Source: Ailanthus altissimus (taxonomy: Eukaryota; Streptophyta; Magnoliopsida; Sapindales; Simaroubaceae). From it: a stretch of 64,000 bases of DNA. Below the pieces are notes generated by a model. That model made no database searches, had not been told where the DNA came from, and saw only the letters and a list, made by a program, of their open reading frames with translations. Below, one piece after another: positions 34,311-47,344 of this stretch. Every line of letters starts with the position of its first letter. Positions within the stretch are counted from its first letter, which is position 1. The stretch lies in contig OX327705.1 in the NCBI GenBank assembly GCA_946807835.1, positions 10,322,501 through 10,386,500 on the forward strand, in the 5' to 3' direction. The translations under genes were made by a program, and so were the position numbers.

Positions 34311-34326
34311 CCTCGACAATGGCGCA
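34311..34326 (-). other. Primer-binding site of the Athila-type element
   Basis: On the minus strand this is TGCGCCATTGTCGAGG, a degenerate form of TGGCGCCGTTGCCGGGGA, the Asp-tRNA complement used by Athila and related gypsy elements. It follows the LTR end by a few bases. Confidence 0.7.
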
Positions 34327-34333
34327 AAAAACT

Positions 34334-35755
34334 TGACACGTCCAGAATATAGGAGTTTATTTTTAAGTGTAAGATTGTCGAAATAATAAATAACCCGATG
34401 AGAACAGAGTTGATCCACAGGGAAGTAGAATTAAAATTACAAACTATAAATACTTTAAAGACAATTAATATAGTATAAGATGTTTGCAAATATTAATTCA
34501 ATTAACCAATTCAAATAAAAGCTAAGGTTATGGGGATCCACTCTTGGCATAAAAGGTAAGAATATATTTAACTGTTTTTATAACTCAATTAGAATCCTTA
34601 CACAAAGGAGGTTCCAACCGAAAAATATAATAATTAAAGTTTATCATCATTTATATATTAATTAGTATTTATTTCTTTCAATTATTATACATCAAATCTT
34701 ATAAATGGGTTCAAGTATTTATTATGTCAATCTTTATATTTGTCTACAATAAATCAAGATTTTCACTTTACAAGAAATGGTATATACGCCAAATCTTGTA
34801 AATTGTTTCAAGAATTTATTTTGCGAAATATAAAGTTTGTCAATAATAAATCAAGATACACCACTTAGAAGAAAAGATATTAATATTACAAACAAAATAA
34901 ATACATCATATATAAATTTGCATAACTTAAGAATAAAACATTAAATTCATAAATAAGAGTTAAGTATTACCTTTCCAAGAGTTTCACCCTTTCACCTTAG
35001 CATAAAGAAAATTACTTTGACATAATAAAACTAAAGAAAAAGAAAAGAAATGGAAGAAGAGATAACATGACTTTACAATAGTAAACAAGATAAATAATAT
35101 TATAAATAGATAATACAAAAGAAAAATATTTTGAACTAAAATCTAGCTCTCTAATTATATGTTTTGGGTATAAACATGCTACCTATTTATAGAAAAATAT
35201 AGATAAATAGAGACAAATGAAGAGGAAACCACATGGATGATAAAAGTCAAGAATAGTGGCAAATTATTTATATTAATTATCATTAATGTACCCACTTTCT
35301 TATCCAATTTGGAATTGATGTGGTCTGAATTAGCTGTCACTCAAAACACTAAAGTTGTAGATAATTCTCTTATCTTTTTAAATTGAGTTGTCTCATACTT
35401 ATTAGATACGTATTTCTATAGTTATGGGCCAAATACTGATGACTGTTCGGATTAGGCCTATATTACAGATCAGTTCTGTTTTAGGCCATTTTCACCTTCT
35501 AAACGCTCGAATGTTGAATGCCTTATGAAATACAATATGTTAGCCCATTAAGTCAGCTCTTCACAGGATCAAGAATCACTCCAATTAAATTCCTAGGTAT
35601 AAAGTTATGCGCAGTTTACCGTACCTACCACAAAACAGTTAAAAACTAATTAGGTACAATATTGTAAACATACTTAAGTTAGGGGTTAAAGACACTAGTA
35701 ATACAAAACAATGATATAAAACCCTTATTAAATATGTAATTTCAAGTGTTTATCA
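34334..35755 (-). mobile_element. 5' LTR of the Athila-type element, 1422 bp
   Basis: On the minus strand it begins TGATAAACACTTGAAATTAC at 35755 and ends GGACGTGTCA at 34334, next to the PBS. A TATAAATAGG box lies near 35185-35195. No second copy of this LTR is visible at the other end of the element (26.1-26.7 kb), so the element is 3'-truncated or its 3' LTR is too decayed to see. It abuts copia pol sequence at 35756. Confidence 0.75.
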
Positions 35756-38510
35756 GTAGATCTTTAGTGTTGTATAGCTATTATTTTATGCTAAACATTA
35801 TCAGGTAAATTATATCCCTTCCATGTTAGACACTGAAGGTTATCATGTATGTATTCAAAATCATTCCTTATACTTATGTAATGTAAATAAATTTTTATTA
35901 GATGAGTGTCAGTTGATGAATAGTCATTATATTTTAGATATAATAGAAAATATCTTGAATACATAGGTAAATACAGGTAGTAGTTTGGGAACTTTGAATA
36001 AGATAGAATTGTGGCATATGAGATTAGATCATATGGCATGAAATGTCTAGCCCATCTAGTTAAAGATGGTCAAATACTTGATTTTATCATAAAACCCTAT
36101 CCAGTTTGTGAATCTTGTATTCAATGGAAGATGATCAAATCTCCTTTTGTAAGTGGTGGACTCTAAGCCACCGATTTGTTAGAACTAGTACACAGTGATG
36201 TATATAGTCCAATGAACCACACTGCTATGGGTGGATTTCGATACTTCGTCATCTTTATAGATGATTTATCACAATACGAACATGTGTTTCTAATGAGAAA
36301 CAAGTCAAAAACCTTTAAAACGTTCAAGGAATTTTAACATGAGTTAGAGAAATTAACTGGTATGTATATTAAATATCTTCAATCAAATAGAGGTAGTGAA
36401 TACATGAGCAGTGAATTTAAAAATTATTTGAAGAAGAATGAAATTCTCGCTTAATATAGTCTTCCAGGTACTCCTCAACACAATGGTGTTTTAGAGATGA
36501 GGAATCAAACTTTATTAAATATGGTCTAATTGATGATGACCTTCACCAATCTTTTAAAATATCTATAGAGTTGTGCTCTAGAAATTACTGCTAACTTGTT
36601 TAACAGAGTTCTATCAAAAGTTGTTCTTACTACTCCATATAAGATATGGACTAGCAGAAAATTGAGTTTTATGTATGTTAAGATTTAGGATTGTTCTGCT
36701 TACATAAAAGTTAGATAACGGGATAAACTTACACTCAAGAGGTATAAGTATAGATTCATTAGATATCCCAAATATTCTATGAGATATCTGTTCAATGATC
36801 CAGAGGAACAAAATATGTTCGTTGCTAATAATTTCACTTTCCTAGAGAAACAATTTCTCATGGGTCGTAAGGATTGTAGAAGGATTGAACATGATAAAGT
36901 CAATCCAAAAATTTTGGAACCGACAATGGAACCTCAAGCTCAATCAAGTGAGATACCTTTGACACACTATCCATGTAGGTCAGAAAGGATCTCAAGGATA
37001 CATGTTAAGTATAGTATGATGCCTGAAGATCTTTTTGACATTTTCTTTGTTGAAGAAAATGATCTTTTGACTTATAGAGAAACGATGTTGGACATCGATT
37101 TGAAAAAATGGCAAGAAGCCATGAAATTCAAAATTAACTCTATGCATGTCAATCAAGTCTGGAACTTGGTTGAGGTTCCCAAAGGAATTGTTCTTGTTGG
37201 TTGTAAATAGGTTTACAAGCAAAAGCGCGGGTTCAATAAAGAGGTAGAGACCTTTAAAACCTGATTGGTAGTAAAAGGTTATAATACTCAGCAATCTGGA
37301 ATCGATTATAAGAAACTATTTTCATTAGTAACATGTTAAAGTCGATTCAAATTTTATTTGCTATTATAGGATATTATGATTTTGAAATCGAGCATATGGA
37401 TGTAAAGACTGCTTTCCTGAATAAAAATCTCGAGTAAGAGATTTTCATGGAGTATCCTGAAGGTTTTACATCCAACCTGACTCTTAATTTAGTGTGCTGA
37501 CTAAAGAAGTCTTTTTATGGACTTAAGCAAATGTCTTAAAGCTAGAATCTTTGTTTTGAAGAAGTAATCAGAGAATCTAGTGTTATCAAAAACAAAGAGT
37601 AATAGTGTCTATACAGAAAGGTTAGTAGAACTATGATTATCTTTCTTATTCTTTATATGGATGACATACTCATTATCGAAAATGATATTGTTATGTTATA
37701 GTCAGTCGAGAGTTATTTGGGTAAGAAATTTTTCATGAAAGATTTGGGAGAGGCTTCTTATATATTGAGTATAAAACTTTATAGAGATAGAGCTAGGAAA
37801 CTTATAGGAAGAGACGTACATAGAAAGTGTTCTTGAAATGTATAACTTTGCTAACTGTAAGATAATGAATATACCTTTCAAACATGGCAATCATCCTTTT
37901 AGGAAAATGTCTCCTCATACGAAAGATAAAAGGATTAGAATGTCTAATATACCATATGCATCAGCTGTAGATAACTTGATGTACGCCATGTTATGTACGA
38001 GATTTGACATCAAGATGGCCATAAGTGTTATAAGCTGGTATTAGTCTGATTGAGGTAGTGACCATTGGATGGCCATGAAACATATCATAGAATACCTTAA
38101 TGGCACAAAGAATAAGTTTCTGATTTATGAAGAAAGTGACTTATAAGTGGGGGGATACATTGACTTAGATTTCTAGTCTAATTCGAATGATAGAAAATCT
38201 ACATTGGGATATGTGTTTCTTCTAAATAGTGTCACTGTCAGTTGGAAAACTGTCAAGCAGGCCTCCATAGCTAATTCTCCCACAGAAGTAGAATACATTG
38301 CGGCTTCAGAAACTGCAAAGAAAGCGATGTGGATATGCAAGTTTATTGCAGAGCTTGGAATAATCCCAAATTTAGTGGATCTTATCCCACTATTTTGCAA
38401 CAACAACGGGACAATTGCTTAAGCCAATGAGCCAAAGGTACACCAAAAGTCTAAGTAAGTGAAGAGAAAATACTGGATAATTAGAGAAATCTTAGTTAAA
38501 AAAAGTCATA
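35756..38510 (+). pseudogene. Y copia: integrase, RT and RNase H
   Basis: Plus-strand copia pol. Gag-pre-integrase LWHMRLDHMA lies at 36010-36040, then a C-x2-C pair (YPVCESCIQ-like). The integrase core has ELVHSDVYGPM, FVIFIDDLSQYEHV and GTPQHNGVLE. The linker 36779-37210 is an open frame ending EAMKFKINSMHVNQVWNLVE, the start of RT. RT motifs are DVKTAFLN (about 37395), YGLKQ (37520) and ILYMDDILII (37650-37680). RNase H has SPTEVEYIAASE (38280-38310). Stops occur throughout. Its gag half is 23168-26115, separated by the Athila insertion; the 3' LTR fragment follows. Confidence 0.85.
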
Positions 38511-39293
38511 TTGTTCACAGACTTACGGAAGAGTTTCGTAAGACAAACGAGTGTGAATCTATGGAGTCTTATAATATAAAGTGTTCTCATTGAGTACTGG
38601 GTAGCAAACTAGGTCGAATAGTTCAATCTTAGAGAATTTTAAAAAGCATGATTTGTTTCAAGATCTCTTTGAAAAATGGGGAACAAAGTTTGTAAATATT
38701 ACAAATAGGTCCATTTTGCTTGGAAAAGAAATTTTAACACATGACATCCATGCATAACCATTTGTAAGGCAAATGGCACATGCATTAAAAGGTATGTGAC
38801 AAGTGTTATTCATGCAAATCGTTTGCATGTGTTAAAGGTGACACTTGTCAATCATACATGAAAGAATAATAACTTTGAAAAAGTTTCAATTAACTTCCCA
38901 TTTTTGGCTATATATATAATTAAACTTTGAAAGTGTTTCAAAATATTTCTTGTCTTCATTATTTAGAAAAAGATTGTTTAAGAGTTGAACAAGTCCAAAT
39001 TCTTGCTGGAGATTCAATAATAAGCTACTATTCTAGCATTTTAATTCCACCAGATCGTTGAAGTTTAGAATTGCCAACTAATCGCTTCTATGTGAAACTC
39101 GAGATCGAATTCTTCACCAAAGTTCTTTAAGGGAATAATTCTGAATCTGCTACTATATTTGATTCGTTATATGTGTATAATTTGTTGATTAATTGTCTAT
39201 AATCCTATTGTGCAATATGTGTTAGACATGTATTTTTAAATTAATCAACATATACTTAAACATATACATGCACCCCCTTTAATTAACACAACA
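38511..39293 (+). mobile_element. 3' LTR of Y copia, 5'-truncated
   Basis: It matches the second half of the Y-family LTR, including the CATGCA-rich stretch at 38750-38830, and ends TTAACACAACA at 39293. It is followed by GATAT (39294-39298), identical to the five bases outside the 5' LTR at 18739-18743 (minus strand). The upstream border with RNase H sequence is a truncation. Confidence 0.8.
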
Positions 39294-40267
39294 GATATAT
39301 TACTTGTAGTTAATGACACTAATCTTTACTTGAGATAAAACACATGTTGTCCTGTCATTTTGATATAAAGAACTTTAGAGAGACCCATTATATTTTAAAG
39401 ATCGATATCCTTTGTAACAAATCTAGAGGTGTTCTTTAATTGTCTCAAAAGAGTTATATTGAATACATTTTAAGTAGGTTCAAATTGCAATCTTGTGCTC
39501 TTAGGAAAGCCCTAATTGTGAAATGTGACGATTTGACGATATCTTAGTGTCCACAAAGAAACAATCATATGACTCACATGCAAACAATCTTATATACATC
39601 AGTTATGGGTAACCTGATGCAGGCTCAAGATTGTACACATCCTAACATAGCTTATGTTATGGGTGTACTTGGGAAATACTTAAGCGATCCTGGTATCAGT
39701 CAATGGAAAGTTGCAAAAAAGGTGCTTAGATATCTGTAGAGTACCAAAGATTTTATATTGACATATCGGCAATCTAACATTCTTGACTTTGTGGGATATC
39801 AGATGATGATTACGTAAGATGTCTATGTGATGGGAAATACACTTCTAGTTGTGTCTTTATAATAGCCGGAGGAGCTGTTTCTTAGAAAAGTATCAAGTAG
39901 ACACTTACAGCTTCTTCAAATATAGAGACTGAGTATATGGCATATTATGAGGCTACATGTCATTTTCCTACAAAACTTTTTCTCGGGGTTGGATTTTGTG
40001 TTATCTATATCAAAGTTGCGGAGATTTATTATAATAATTCTGCAGTAGTTATTTTCTCATAATGCTAAGAGTTCCTCACGCTCTAAGTATATTAATATCA
40101 AATATTTGTTTGTAAGAGAGAAAGTTACTCAATGTTTTGTTATTATTAAGTATGTTTCTATAAAACTTATGTTAGCCAACACACTGATGAAAAGCTTAAC
40201 TCCGAAAGTTATTAAAGAGCATATAACTCATATGGGATTGATAGAGTCTTTTGTTATGCTCAAATAA
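39294..40267 (+). pseudogene. Ty1/copia element X: C-terminal RT and RNase H
   Basis: The sequence resumes at the RT active site as GATATATTACTTGTAGTTAA, encoding DILLVVN, so that with the segment at 18739 it restores the copia box YVDDILLVVND. Downstream are SYIEYILSRFKLQSC, CTHPNIAYVMGVLGKYLSDPG, SDDDYVRC, ETEYMAYYEA and a terminal PKVIKEHITHMGLIESF before TAA at 40265. Indels and stops are frequent. It completes the X polyprotein. Confidence 0.82.
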
Positions 40268-41040
40268 TAAGAGCTTTGGATAGTATAAATCAATTGCAAC
40301 TGTAATGAATTTGTGTAATTATTCACACTTATGTGATTGTGCACGCATCTTATATTGATATGTCATATATGTTTATTTGCACGCATTTATGGATATGACA
40401 TTATATTGTAATGATATTGTGATATGAGACATTGTGGTCAATCTAAATATGCTTCCTTTTGATTTAATCTCATTCTGGTCGTAAGAAAGCAAAGTAAGAT
40501 GCAAGGACCTTATGGGAATAGACATGTTGATCACTTTATCATGTTATTTCTATATCACATTTGTGTACTACTATCATATCACATATTTATTGGTGTTTTG
40601 TCATATGTAGAGCATCCCCGTGTAACTTGATGCTTATGAGCACATTTAGAACATTATTATGTTTTAGGTGTTATGCTCATATTTGACCTTTTTTATGGAG
40701 TCACATATAGAATTAATTTGAATTTTGGCTTTGTTTTATTAGAATGACTTGTGTCATTCAAGTGAAAATTTTGTTAGATTATTCTCACTATTATGATAGA
40801 TTGGCATAATTACTTATATTCTTGTTTAATAAAATTATATTATTACGTGACTGATATTAAACTATTTTGACCATATTTATTAGAATTATTTAGTTAATAA
40901 TCACTATATTAATCTAAAGCTATTTCGGATGGCTTCAAGTTTAGATATGTATTCTTAACTTTAAAAATTATGTGCTACGAATAAAAATGTTATATCTTAG
41001 TTTACTGTTGTTGAATTGGTAGATATTTTCTTAATTATTA
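40268..41040 (+). mobile_element. 3' LTR region of element X
   Basis: Non-coding AT-rich DNA downstream of X RNase H. Its end (about 40925-41035) aligns with the sequence before the X primer-binding site (10660-10786), as expected for the partner LTR. The start of the LTR was not defined. Confidence 0.55.
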
Positions 41041-41084
41041 TTTTTTATAATTAATGTTGTAATGTGGTTGGTATGCGATAGTGC

Positions 41085-41465
41085 ACAACGTCGCTAGAGT
41101 AGCCGTCGAACAACATGGTGGTGGTGGAAGAGGGTGGGGGGGAAGAGGTCGAAGTCGAGGGAGGGGGAGCGTAGTGGGTGGGGGGGAAGAATATCGGAGA
41201 AGTGACATGGCGGTGGGATTATGACAGGGGGAGGGGATTTGCTGAGGGGAGGGGAAGGAGAGTCAAGTCAGGGGGGTTGGATAGAGAGCGAATATAGAAT
41301 TGGAAGTGGTGAAAGTGGCGGTGCAGAATATAGTGCTTGTGCTGAGGGAGAACATTGGTGTTGGATATAATGAAGACGGTGGTGATAGAAGTGGTGGTGC
41401 TACCGCTTGATATGGTGCTGGTGGGGGTGAAGAAAAAGCTACACGAGTGGCTATGGGACCGGTGG
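41085..41465 (+). repeat. G-rich low-complexity tract
   Basis: A sharp change from AT-rich flanks to runs of G (GGGTGGGGGGGAAG, GGGAGGGGGAGCG) and GGT triplets on the plus strand. Many G-runs within 380 bases could form G-quadruplexes. No protein frame is convincing. It lies between the X 3' LTR and the CSLD gene. Confidence 0.65.
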
Positions 41466-42196
41466 ATAAATTGAATTAGGAATTGTTTTTATTTATTGAA
41501 CTTTTACTGTTTAACTCTTTAATTTATGTGAAGTAGTCTAATATTTTACCTCAATTTTTTCCTAGGGAATAAATTTTTTTAATAAATTGTGCAAGAACAT
41601 ATTTATCATAACACCATATTTAATTTGTATATTGACAATTAAACCATTTCATAGCTTTTACATAAAATCTGTAAACTTTAACAAAAATACTCTTACATAA
41701 AATCTATAAACTTTTAACCCAAAAAAAAATGTCTAACACCTAAACGTTGCTGTTAATTTTCTGAACTCATAAATATTCGAGTGTTCAAAATAACATTCAT
41801 TTAATTAATAATAAAATTTAGTATTCAGAAACTTAAAATTTCTTTTATCTGTTTCTTTTTACACATTCTGCTTCGTCTATTTGTCTTAAAGATGCTTTAG
41901 AAAATCAAGTAGACAACCTTACAGAAGATTAAGCAACCAAAGCTACTAAATAGAATAATAACTGAAACACTAATATAAATCATTCTTGTAAGACATGATC
42001 AATAATAACAAAACGCCAGGAAACCAATTTCCCACTCTTTTACCCATCCAAACTGTCCAAATTTGCTTAAGAATCAGGGTAATGGGCATAAGAAACAGAT
42101 CCTTAGTCTGTTCACCAGCATAACCTACTGGTTGGAAAAAGAATTTAATAAAGGAATGTTTCTAAAAAGATTCAAGTCGACGAAAAGAATTACCTA
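41466..42196. other. 3' flank of the CSLD gene
   Basis: AT-rich sequence after the CSLD stop codon (minus strand). The 3' UTR and polyadenylation region must lie here, probably 41900-42196. No other gene is seen. Confidence 0.4.
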
Positions 42197-43954
42197 TTAT
42201 GGGAATTGGAATGAACCTCCAATTTGGTTCGTACCAGATGGGGGATTGATTGCCACCCAAAGGAGAGAAATAGTGATTGCGATAAGTCCTGACCATACAA
42301 AAACAATGGTTGGCGTTCTCCCTCTTCTTCCCATAAGCCCTTTTGCAAAGGGATAGAGATGGGCCAAAACCCAGAAACTGAAGAAAACTCCACCTAGTAA
42401 GCGGCTCCACTGCGGTATAACACTGTAAATTGTCCTGCTAATCCCAACTGCTATTGCAATTAAGTTAACCATCATGATTGTGATTGGCGGTATCATCAGA
42501 GACGTCCACTTGACAGTGTAGAGGTCAGCAAACTCATCATCAACATCATCACCAGCTGATTTTGATGTCAAGGTGAAAGAAATTTCAATTCCTGCAATGA
42601 CTTTCAGCAGGCCCTGAAGCACAGCAGCAAGATGAGAACTAGTCCCTCCAATCAGCCAAAACTGCTCATTTCTCCAGGCCTCTTCTAATGCTATGCCAGA
42701 CCATTTAACTTCAAGCAGCGCTAACAAACATAGAGTCACGGTGATGACAAGAAGGTAGGTCAAGAAAGTAACATTGAGGGTCTGAACAATAAATTGGCCA
42801 GAGAAGAGGGACATGGCAGGAAGAAAGCAATAGACAATCAGGAAGATGGAAGTAAAAGGGTAGATTCCAACATTGAGGTATGATATCCTCTGGAGCAACT
42901 TCATTCTCGGGCTGGCAAGGAGTGCATTGTTGCGGGAGAAAAAGATCTCCACTGAACCAGTAGCCCACCGAAGGACTTGATGAAGCCTATCAGTTAGATT
43001 TATTGGAGCAGTTCCGCGGAAGGCATCACGCTTGGTCACACAATAAACTGATTTCCATCCTCTATTGTGCATTCTATACCCAGTGACCACATCTTCAGTA
43101 ACAGACCCATAAATCCACCCTATTCGGTGTCCCCATTCAGTCTTATCTTCATACCAGCAAGAGATGACGCTGATAGCCTCTGCAACAGTTGAAGCATCAA
43201 GAAGTTCACGGGGTATGGTAAGAGCACCAGGTGGACGTCCATTTTTCACAGATGGATGATCTGCAAGGGGACGACCTTGGAACTCCGCCACTGGGATCGA
43301 ATCAATGAGGAAACTGGAGTTACCAAACTTTTTAGGGAATAAAGAGAGGTTCATCTCTTCCTCATCAGAATCACCCATCCTTAGGGCCCGATTCTCTTCT
43401 GGGGTGTTTGCAACTGAGGAATGCTTCTTGTGACGGCCAAAGCAGCAGCTACAACATCCTGAGTGGTGTTCTTTTGCCCGAGGTGGATCAAATCCATAGA
43501 GGGCCATCCTCCTAAAGAGACATCCGGTGCCAACGTACATTGGACCCATAACTCCATCTAGGGCTCGCATGTTAACATCAAAGAAAACAGTGTTGTGATT
43601 AGCATATCGATCAGAGGGGTCAATACCCTCAAATCTCTGAGGAAACTGGACATAACAAATGCGATCACCTCCACGATCCATCATAAAGCACATGCCTTCC
43701 CTGAATGCCTGAGAGTTATAGACATAGTGGTCACAGTCAAGGTTGAGAATAAATGGGCCATTAGACATAATGGCAGAGGCTCGAACTAGTGCATTCATGG
43801 CTCCTGCCTTCTTGTTATGGTCGTATCCTGGGCGCTTCTCACGTGAAACATAAACAAGCAGTGGAAGACGAATATCAACATCAGTGAGATCAATGAGCTT
43901 GTTATCATCAGCAGTTCCATGTAGCGGTTCATCACTGGGAGGTTTCAACATGAC
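42197..43954 (-). CDS. CSLD exon 3
   Basis: Residues 559-1143: NLDCDHY, a Cys-rich insert ([12 protein letters not shown]), [21 protein letters not shown] and the C-terminal membrane domain. Acceptor GATGCAG|GTCATG on the minus strand; TAA at 42197-42199. Confidence 0.93.
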   Translation of the reverse strand, partial: VMLKPPSDEPLHGTADDNKLIDLTDVDIRLPLLVYVSREKRPGYDHNKKAGAMNALVRASAIMSNGPFILNLDCDHYVYNSQAFREGMCFMMDRGGDRICYVQFPQRFEGIDPSDRYANHNTVFFDVNMRALDGVMGPMYVGTGCLFRRMALYGFDPPRAKEHHSGCCSCCFGRHKKHSSVANTPEENRALRMGDSDEEEMNLSLFPKKFGNSSFLIDSIPVAEFQGRPLADHPSVKNGRPPGALTIPRELLDASTVAEAISVISCWYEDKTEWGHRIGWIYGSVTEDVVTGYRMHNRGWKSVYCVTKRDAFRGTAPINLTDRLHQVLRWATGSVEIFFSRNNALLASPRMKLLQRISYLNVGIYPFTSIFLIVYCFLPAMSLFSGQFIVQTLNVTFLTYLLVITVTLCLLALLEVKWSGIALEEAWRNEQFWLIGGTSSHLAAVLQGLLKVIAGIEISFTLTSKSAGDDVDDEFADLYTVKWTSLMIPPITIMMVNLIAIAVGISRTIYSVIPQWSRLLGGVFFSFWVLAHLYPFAKGLMGRRGRTPTIVFVWSGLIAITISLLWVAINPPSGTNQIGGSFQFP

Positions 43955-46612
43955 CTGCATCATTAAATGTGTCAGTTTTAATTAAAAGATTAAATAAATA
44001 AACCACTGGAAGTTTCAATAAGGAACAAACTATGGACCTACTTCGCAAACGACGGAGACCTATTGAATAATAACCAAAATAACACCTCAAAGAGTCTTCA
44101 TGTACAATGAACACCATTACAGTTAGTATTATCATGACATGTTTGGATAATCCTAACCATAAAAATTATGAACAGATTATTTCAGACCTTTTAAAGGATA
44201 AATACCTGTATTATACCAGCATGGTCACCCTTAGAGTGCTCAGGACCAGGGTGCAACCAAGTTCCTGGCCAATGGGTACCATCAGCCATCCACGTGGCTT
44301 TTGGAATCTTCACATTCTCCACAGGTTCATCATCTCTGTTCTGTCTCTGAAGTTTCATGGACTTGATTTCCTCCCTAGCATGATAAGCGTCAGACCGGCG
44401 ACGGATAGAGTCAGGTAAACCATTGATCCGGACCTTGAACTCATCGTACTCACGCTTAACTCGCCTACGATCCTTCACAAAATCAGACCGTACTTTGTTC
44501 TTGTAAGGATCCCTCTTTAAATTGAAATAAGATTCTGGATTTCTGGGCTCAATATCATGTTTCCGACAAAACGGAACCCATATGTTAGCAAAGCTTGCAG
44601 CTTCTGCCATTGCCTCAAAAGTCAAAAGTGCTCCTCCATCATCAGAAACATAGCAAGCAAGCTTTTCAACAGGGTAATGAACAGCCAAAATTGACAAGAT
44701 AGTGTTTGCAGTGACAAGAGGTGGTTCTTTCTCTGGATCTGCAGTAGAGACAAAGACATCTATTCCTGGAAGATCAGATTTTCCAGTGAGGTTGCTGGGG
44801 CTAGGTGTTTCAAATTTCTCCTTCAAGACATTAAGATCTGTAGCACGGTTGATTGGACAGAGCTTTGGGAATTGGTCAAGAACCCATGAAAGAGCAAACC
44901 AGAGTTCACAAACCACAGACATCCCCCAAAGCCAAATGGCATCATTGTTTGGGTGATTGATCCTCCATGCTAAGAACAAGGCAAGAACAACCATCCTAAT
45001 AACAACTAGAAGCCTGTGAGCACAAATGCAACAGAGAGAGAAATGCTTTCATCAATATTAGAGCAAGGGATGACCAAAAAGCAATTAAATTTGTGACATA
45101 GTTCAAAACAATGTTAATAGAACCTGTATATCATATGAAGGGAATGACACGAGAAGTATTGCAGAAAACTATAAATACTCAGGATACTGTAAACATGAAA
45201 AGTAAACAAGTTTTGCATGCAGATATAGTTCACAAATCAAAGCCAAGGTTCCAACTATATTATCGTAAGAATTTGAGGGGAAGTGTATCAGAGGATTTGA
45301 GTGACTACCATTGACTATTAATAAAACTATACAAGAAACCATGTACCTAAAGGTTAGGACATCATTGACATGCTGGCAAATTAGAGAAGTGAAAATGTTA
45401 ATAGATAATGAGATGTATAGTACCCGTCATCTTCTGGCTTATAATCAGCATATTAAAAACAAAGCACAACAGAGAATTAAATCTCAGTGACAACTAAAAA
45501 ATAAATGGGAAGAATTGGATAAGATAGATTTAATTGATTGACAAAGTCGTCATCAATTATGCCTTCTAGTTGTACTTGCTACATATTTATATTATGCATA
45601 TCTGTGTGTAAGTGCATCATTATGTGAAATGCCTCATCAACATTCCATTTGGATATATCTGTGAAAAGAAAATATGACAATTTTCAAACATATAAAATCT
45701 GAAGCAGAATAATAACATAAAGAACAATCAAGATCAGAGACTATACCGATATGGGCTGATAATAGCAGCAGGTATCTTAAGTTTCCGGGTTAGTGGCCTC
45801 CAAGGCTTGTTAACAAACTCTTGCGGCTCTACAATTTCATCATCTTTTCCGTTTCCAAAATTTCCATCCTTAGGCCATATAGCGTTCCCATAACCATAAG
45901 TTCCTCTTGTCTCAAACAGCCAACGATTATGATCAAAATCCCCAGTTTGGCTCCTCATCAGTGCCGACTTTGTTGACTTCATCAAAGACAACCTCCTCTC
46001 CATTTTGGACATCCCAGCCGGCGGAGGAAGTGGAAGTGGCCTTGCATTGTCCACAGCTAATTCATCCAAATCTGTGTTCTTATACGGCTCCCTACATCCT
46101 GGGCAGATCCCACCTCCTGTTTTCACAGCATCAATATAGCAATCTCTACATATTTTAAAATCACACTCACAAGGGAGAATATCCACACCACGCTCATCAC
46201 TCATCACCTTTGCATCACACCCTGGGATTGCACAGGAAGACCCTTTTGCACCAGCCATTTGGGGATGACTTGCTTCAGATTCAGTCACCTTATCCATGAG
46301 ATGAGCTCTCGTAACACTGTTGAAACCACCAGTAAAGAGGGAATTCGAAACGTATTGCTCCTCAACCTTTTGTGATATTGATGGATCCATAGGTTGGTTG
46401 TCAGGTGTGGGTGGTATGTGTACCGTATAGTTTATGAAATCACTACTCCCAAGTTCACTATCAAGATCATCCCGAGAGTAGTTGACATAGCGACCCGAAG
46501 AAGTTCTCCTGGCAAATGTTACGGTTGGAGGCAGCGGCGGCTTGAGTGAGTCCTGAGCATCTGAGGATGTCGATAGATTGGACCGGCTACCTTTGAATGA
46601 TTTTGATGCCAT
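42197..46612 (-). CDS. CSLD3: Cellulose synthase-like protein D (CSLD3-like), three coding exons
   Basis: A processive family 2 beta-1,4-glycan synthase of Golgi and plasma membrane. CSLD proteins make cell-wall glucan in tip-growing cells such as root hairs. Exons are 45747-46612, 44206-45013 and 42197-43954, with GT-AG introns of 733 and 251 bp, giving 1143 residues. A RING-like zinc finger uses Cys 127, 132, 148, 150, 155, 158, 170 and 173. Two N-terminal membrane segments fall at about 290-335. Catalytic motifs are DDG (413-415), DCD (631-633), TED (844-846) and QVLRW (884-888), with about six C-terminal membrane segments. The C-terminus ends IGGSFQFP. Length and sequence fit Arabidopsis CSLD3 (KOJAK), with CSLD2 the close alternative. 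No disruption is seen; it is the only intact gene here. Confidence 0.96.
44206..45013 (-). CDS. CSLD exon 2
   Basis: Residues 289-558: two membrane segments, the first catalytic region with [12 protein letters not shown], and the [13 protein letters not shown] stretch. Acceptor CACAG|GCT and donor ATACAG|GTATT on the minus strand; exons 1 and 2 together are exactly 558 codons. Confidence 0.92.
45747..46612 (-). CDS. CSLD exon 1
   Basis: Codes residues 1-288 and two bases of Arg289: the Ser-rich N-terminus, [20 protein letters not shown], the RING-like finger and the conserved [15 protein letters not shown] stretch. Donor site: CG|GTATAG on the minus strand. Confidence 0.92.
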
Positions 46613-46645
46613 ACTAGAACACTGCTAGAGAAACAATCTTCGGTC

Positions 46646-47328
46646 CTGAAATTTCAAAATTGCAGCAAAATTCAATCACCATTGAAATATACCTTAAACA
46701 ACCAATAATATGAATATCTTTTGCACAAAGTCCAGAACTACAATTCGATCGTATCTTTAATAGCTGAAGTGTAAGAGAAGATAAAACCGTGTACATATTA
46801 ACAACAGATCATGAAAAAAATATTCCGATGACCATTTTTCTAGAAAGTGCAAGTTAGTCAAAAATCTGTAAACAGAGAAAAAAGATATACGAAACATTAT
46901 AACAACAGATCGTTCGTAAATGCCTTAAATCTCTGTTTTACCACCCGGAAAATTAGTTAAAAAAGAACAAAAAACGAAAAGACCATCAGATTATCTTCTT
47001 TAAAGCTTAAATCATCTAAAAGCTTAAAGCCACAGTGGTATCGGGCTCCATTAAGCAACCCTTCCAACTTCGCTTTCGTTTTTCCCAACTGAGCAAACAA
47101 AAGAGAACGTTTCATCCAGAGAGTGTACAAATATATGCAAAATCTAAGCACATGACACCAAAAGAACCGAAGAAAAAAAAACATGATGACCCAAAGTTTC
47201 ATTTTCTTACATTTGCCCGGAAACCATCCAAAAAGAAAAAAACCCATTTACCTTTAAGCGAGAAAAGATCGGACCATGTCTGAAAGAAGAGCAAAGATCT
47301 TAAAAACCAATGTAAACAAAAAGCTTAC
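46646..47328 (-). other. Candidate intron in the CSLD 5' UTR
   Basis: On the minus strand a strong donor ATAAAGCAG|GTAAGCTT (47328) and an acceptor AAATTTCAG|GACCG (46646) flank 683 bases without a long frame, ending 34 bases before the start codon. No transcript evidence is available. Confidence 0.35.
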
Positions 47329-47344
47329 CTGCTTTATGTGTGTG

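Noticed and set aside
18739..39298. First reading: two independent LTR insertions near the YVDD box of two different copia elements
   Set aside because: Gap-free alignment of the LTR start (TATTAGGAATG with TGTTGGAAATG) moved the border, and both flanks then read GATAT, so a single insertion followed by inversion is simpler.
42063..42410. Additional frames on both strands at the 3' end of CSLD
   Set aside because: Shadows of the CSLD membrane domain in other frames.
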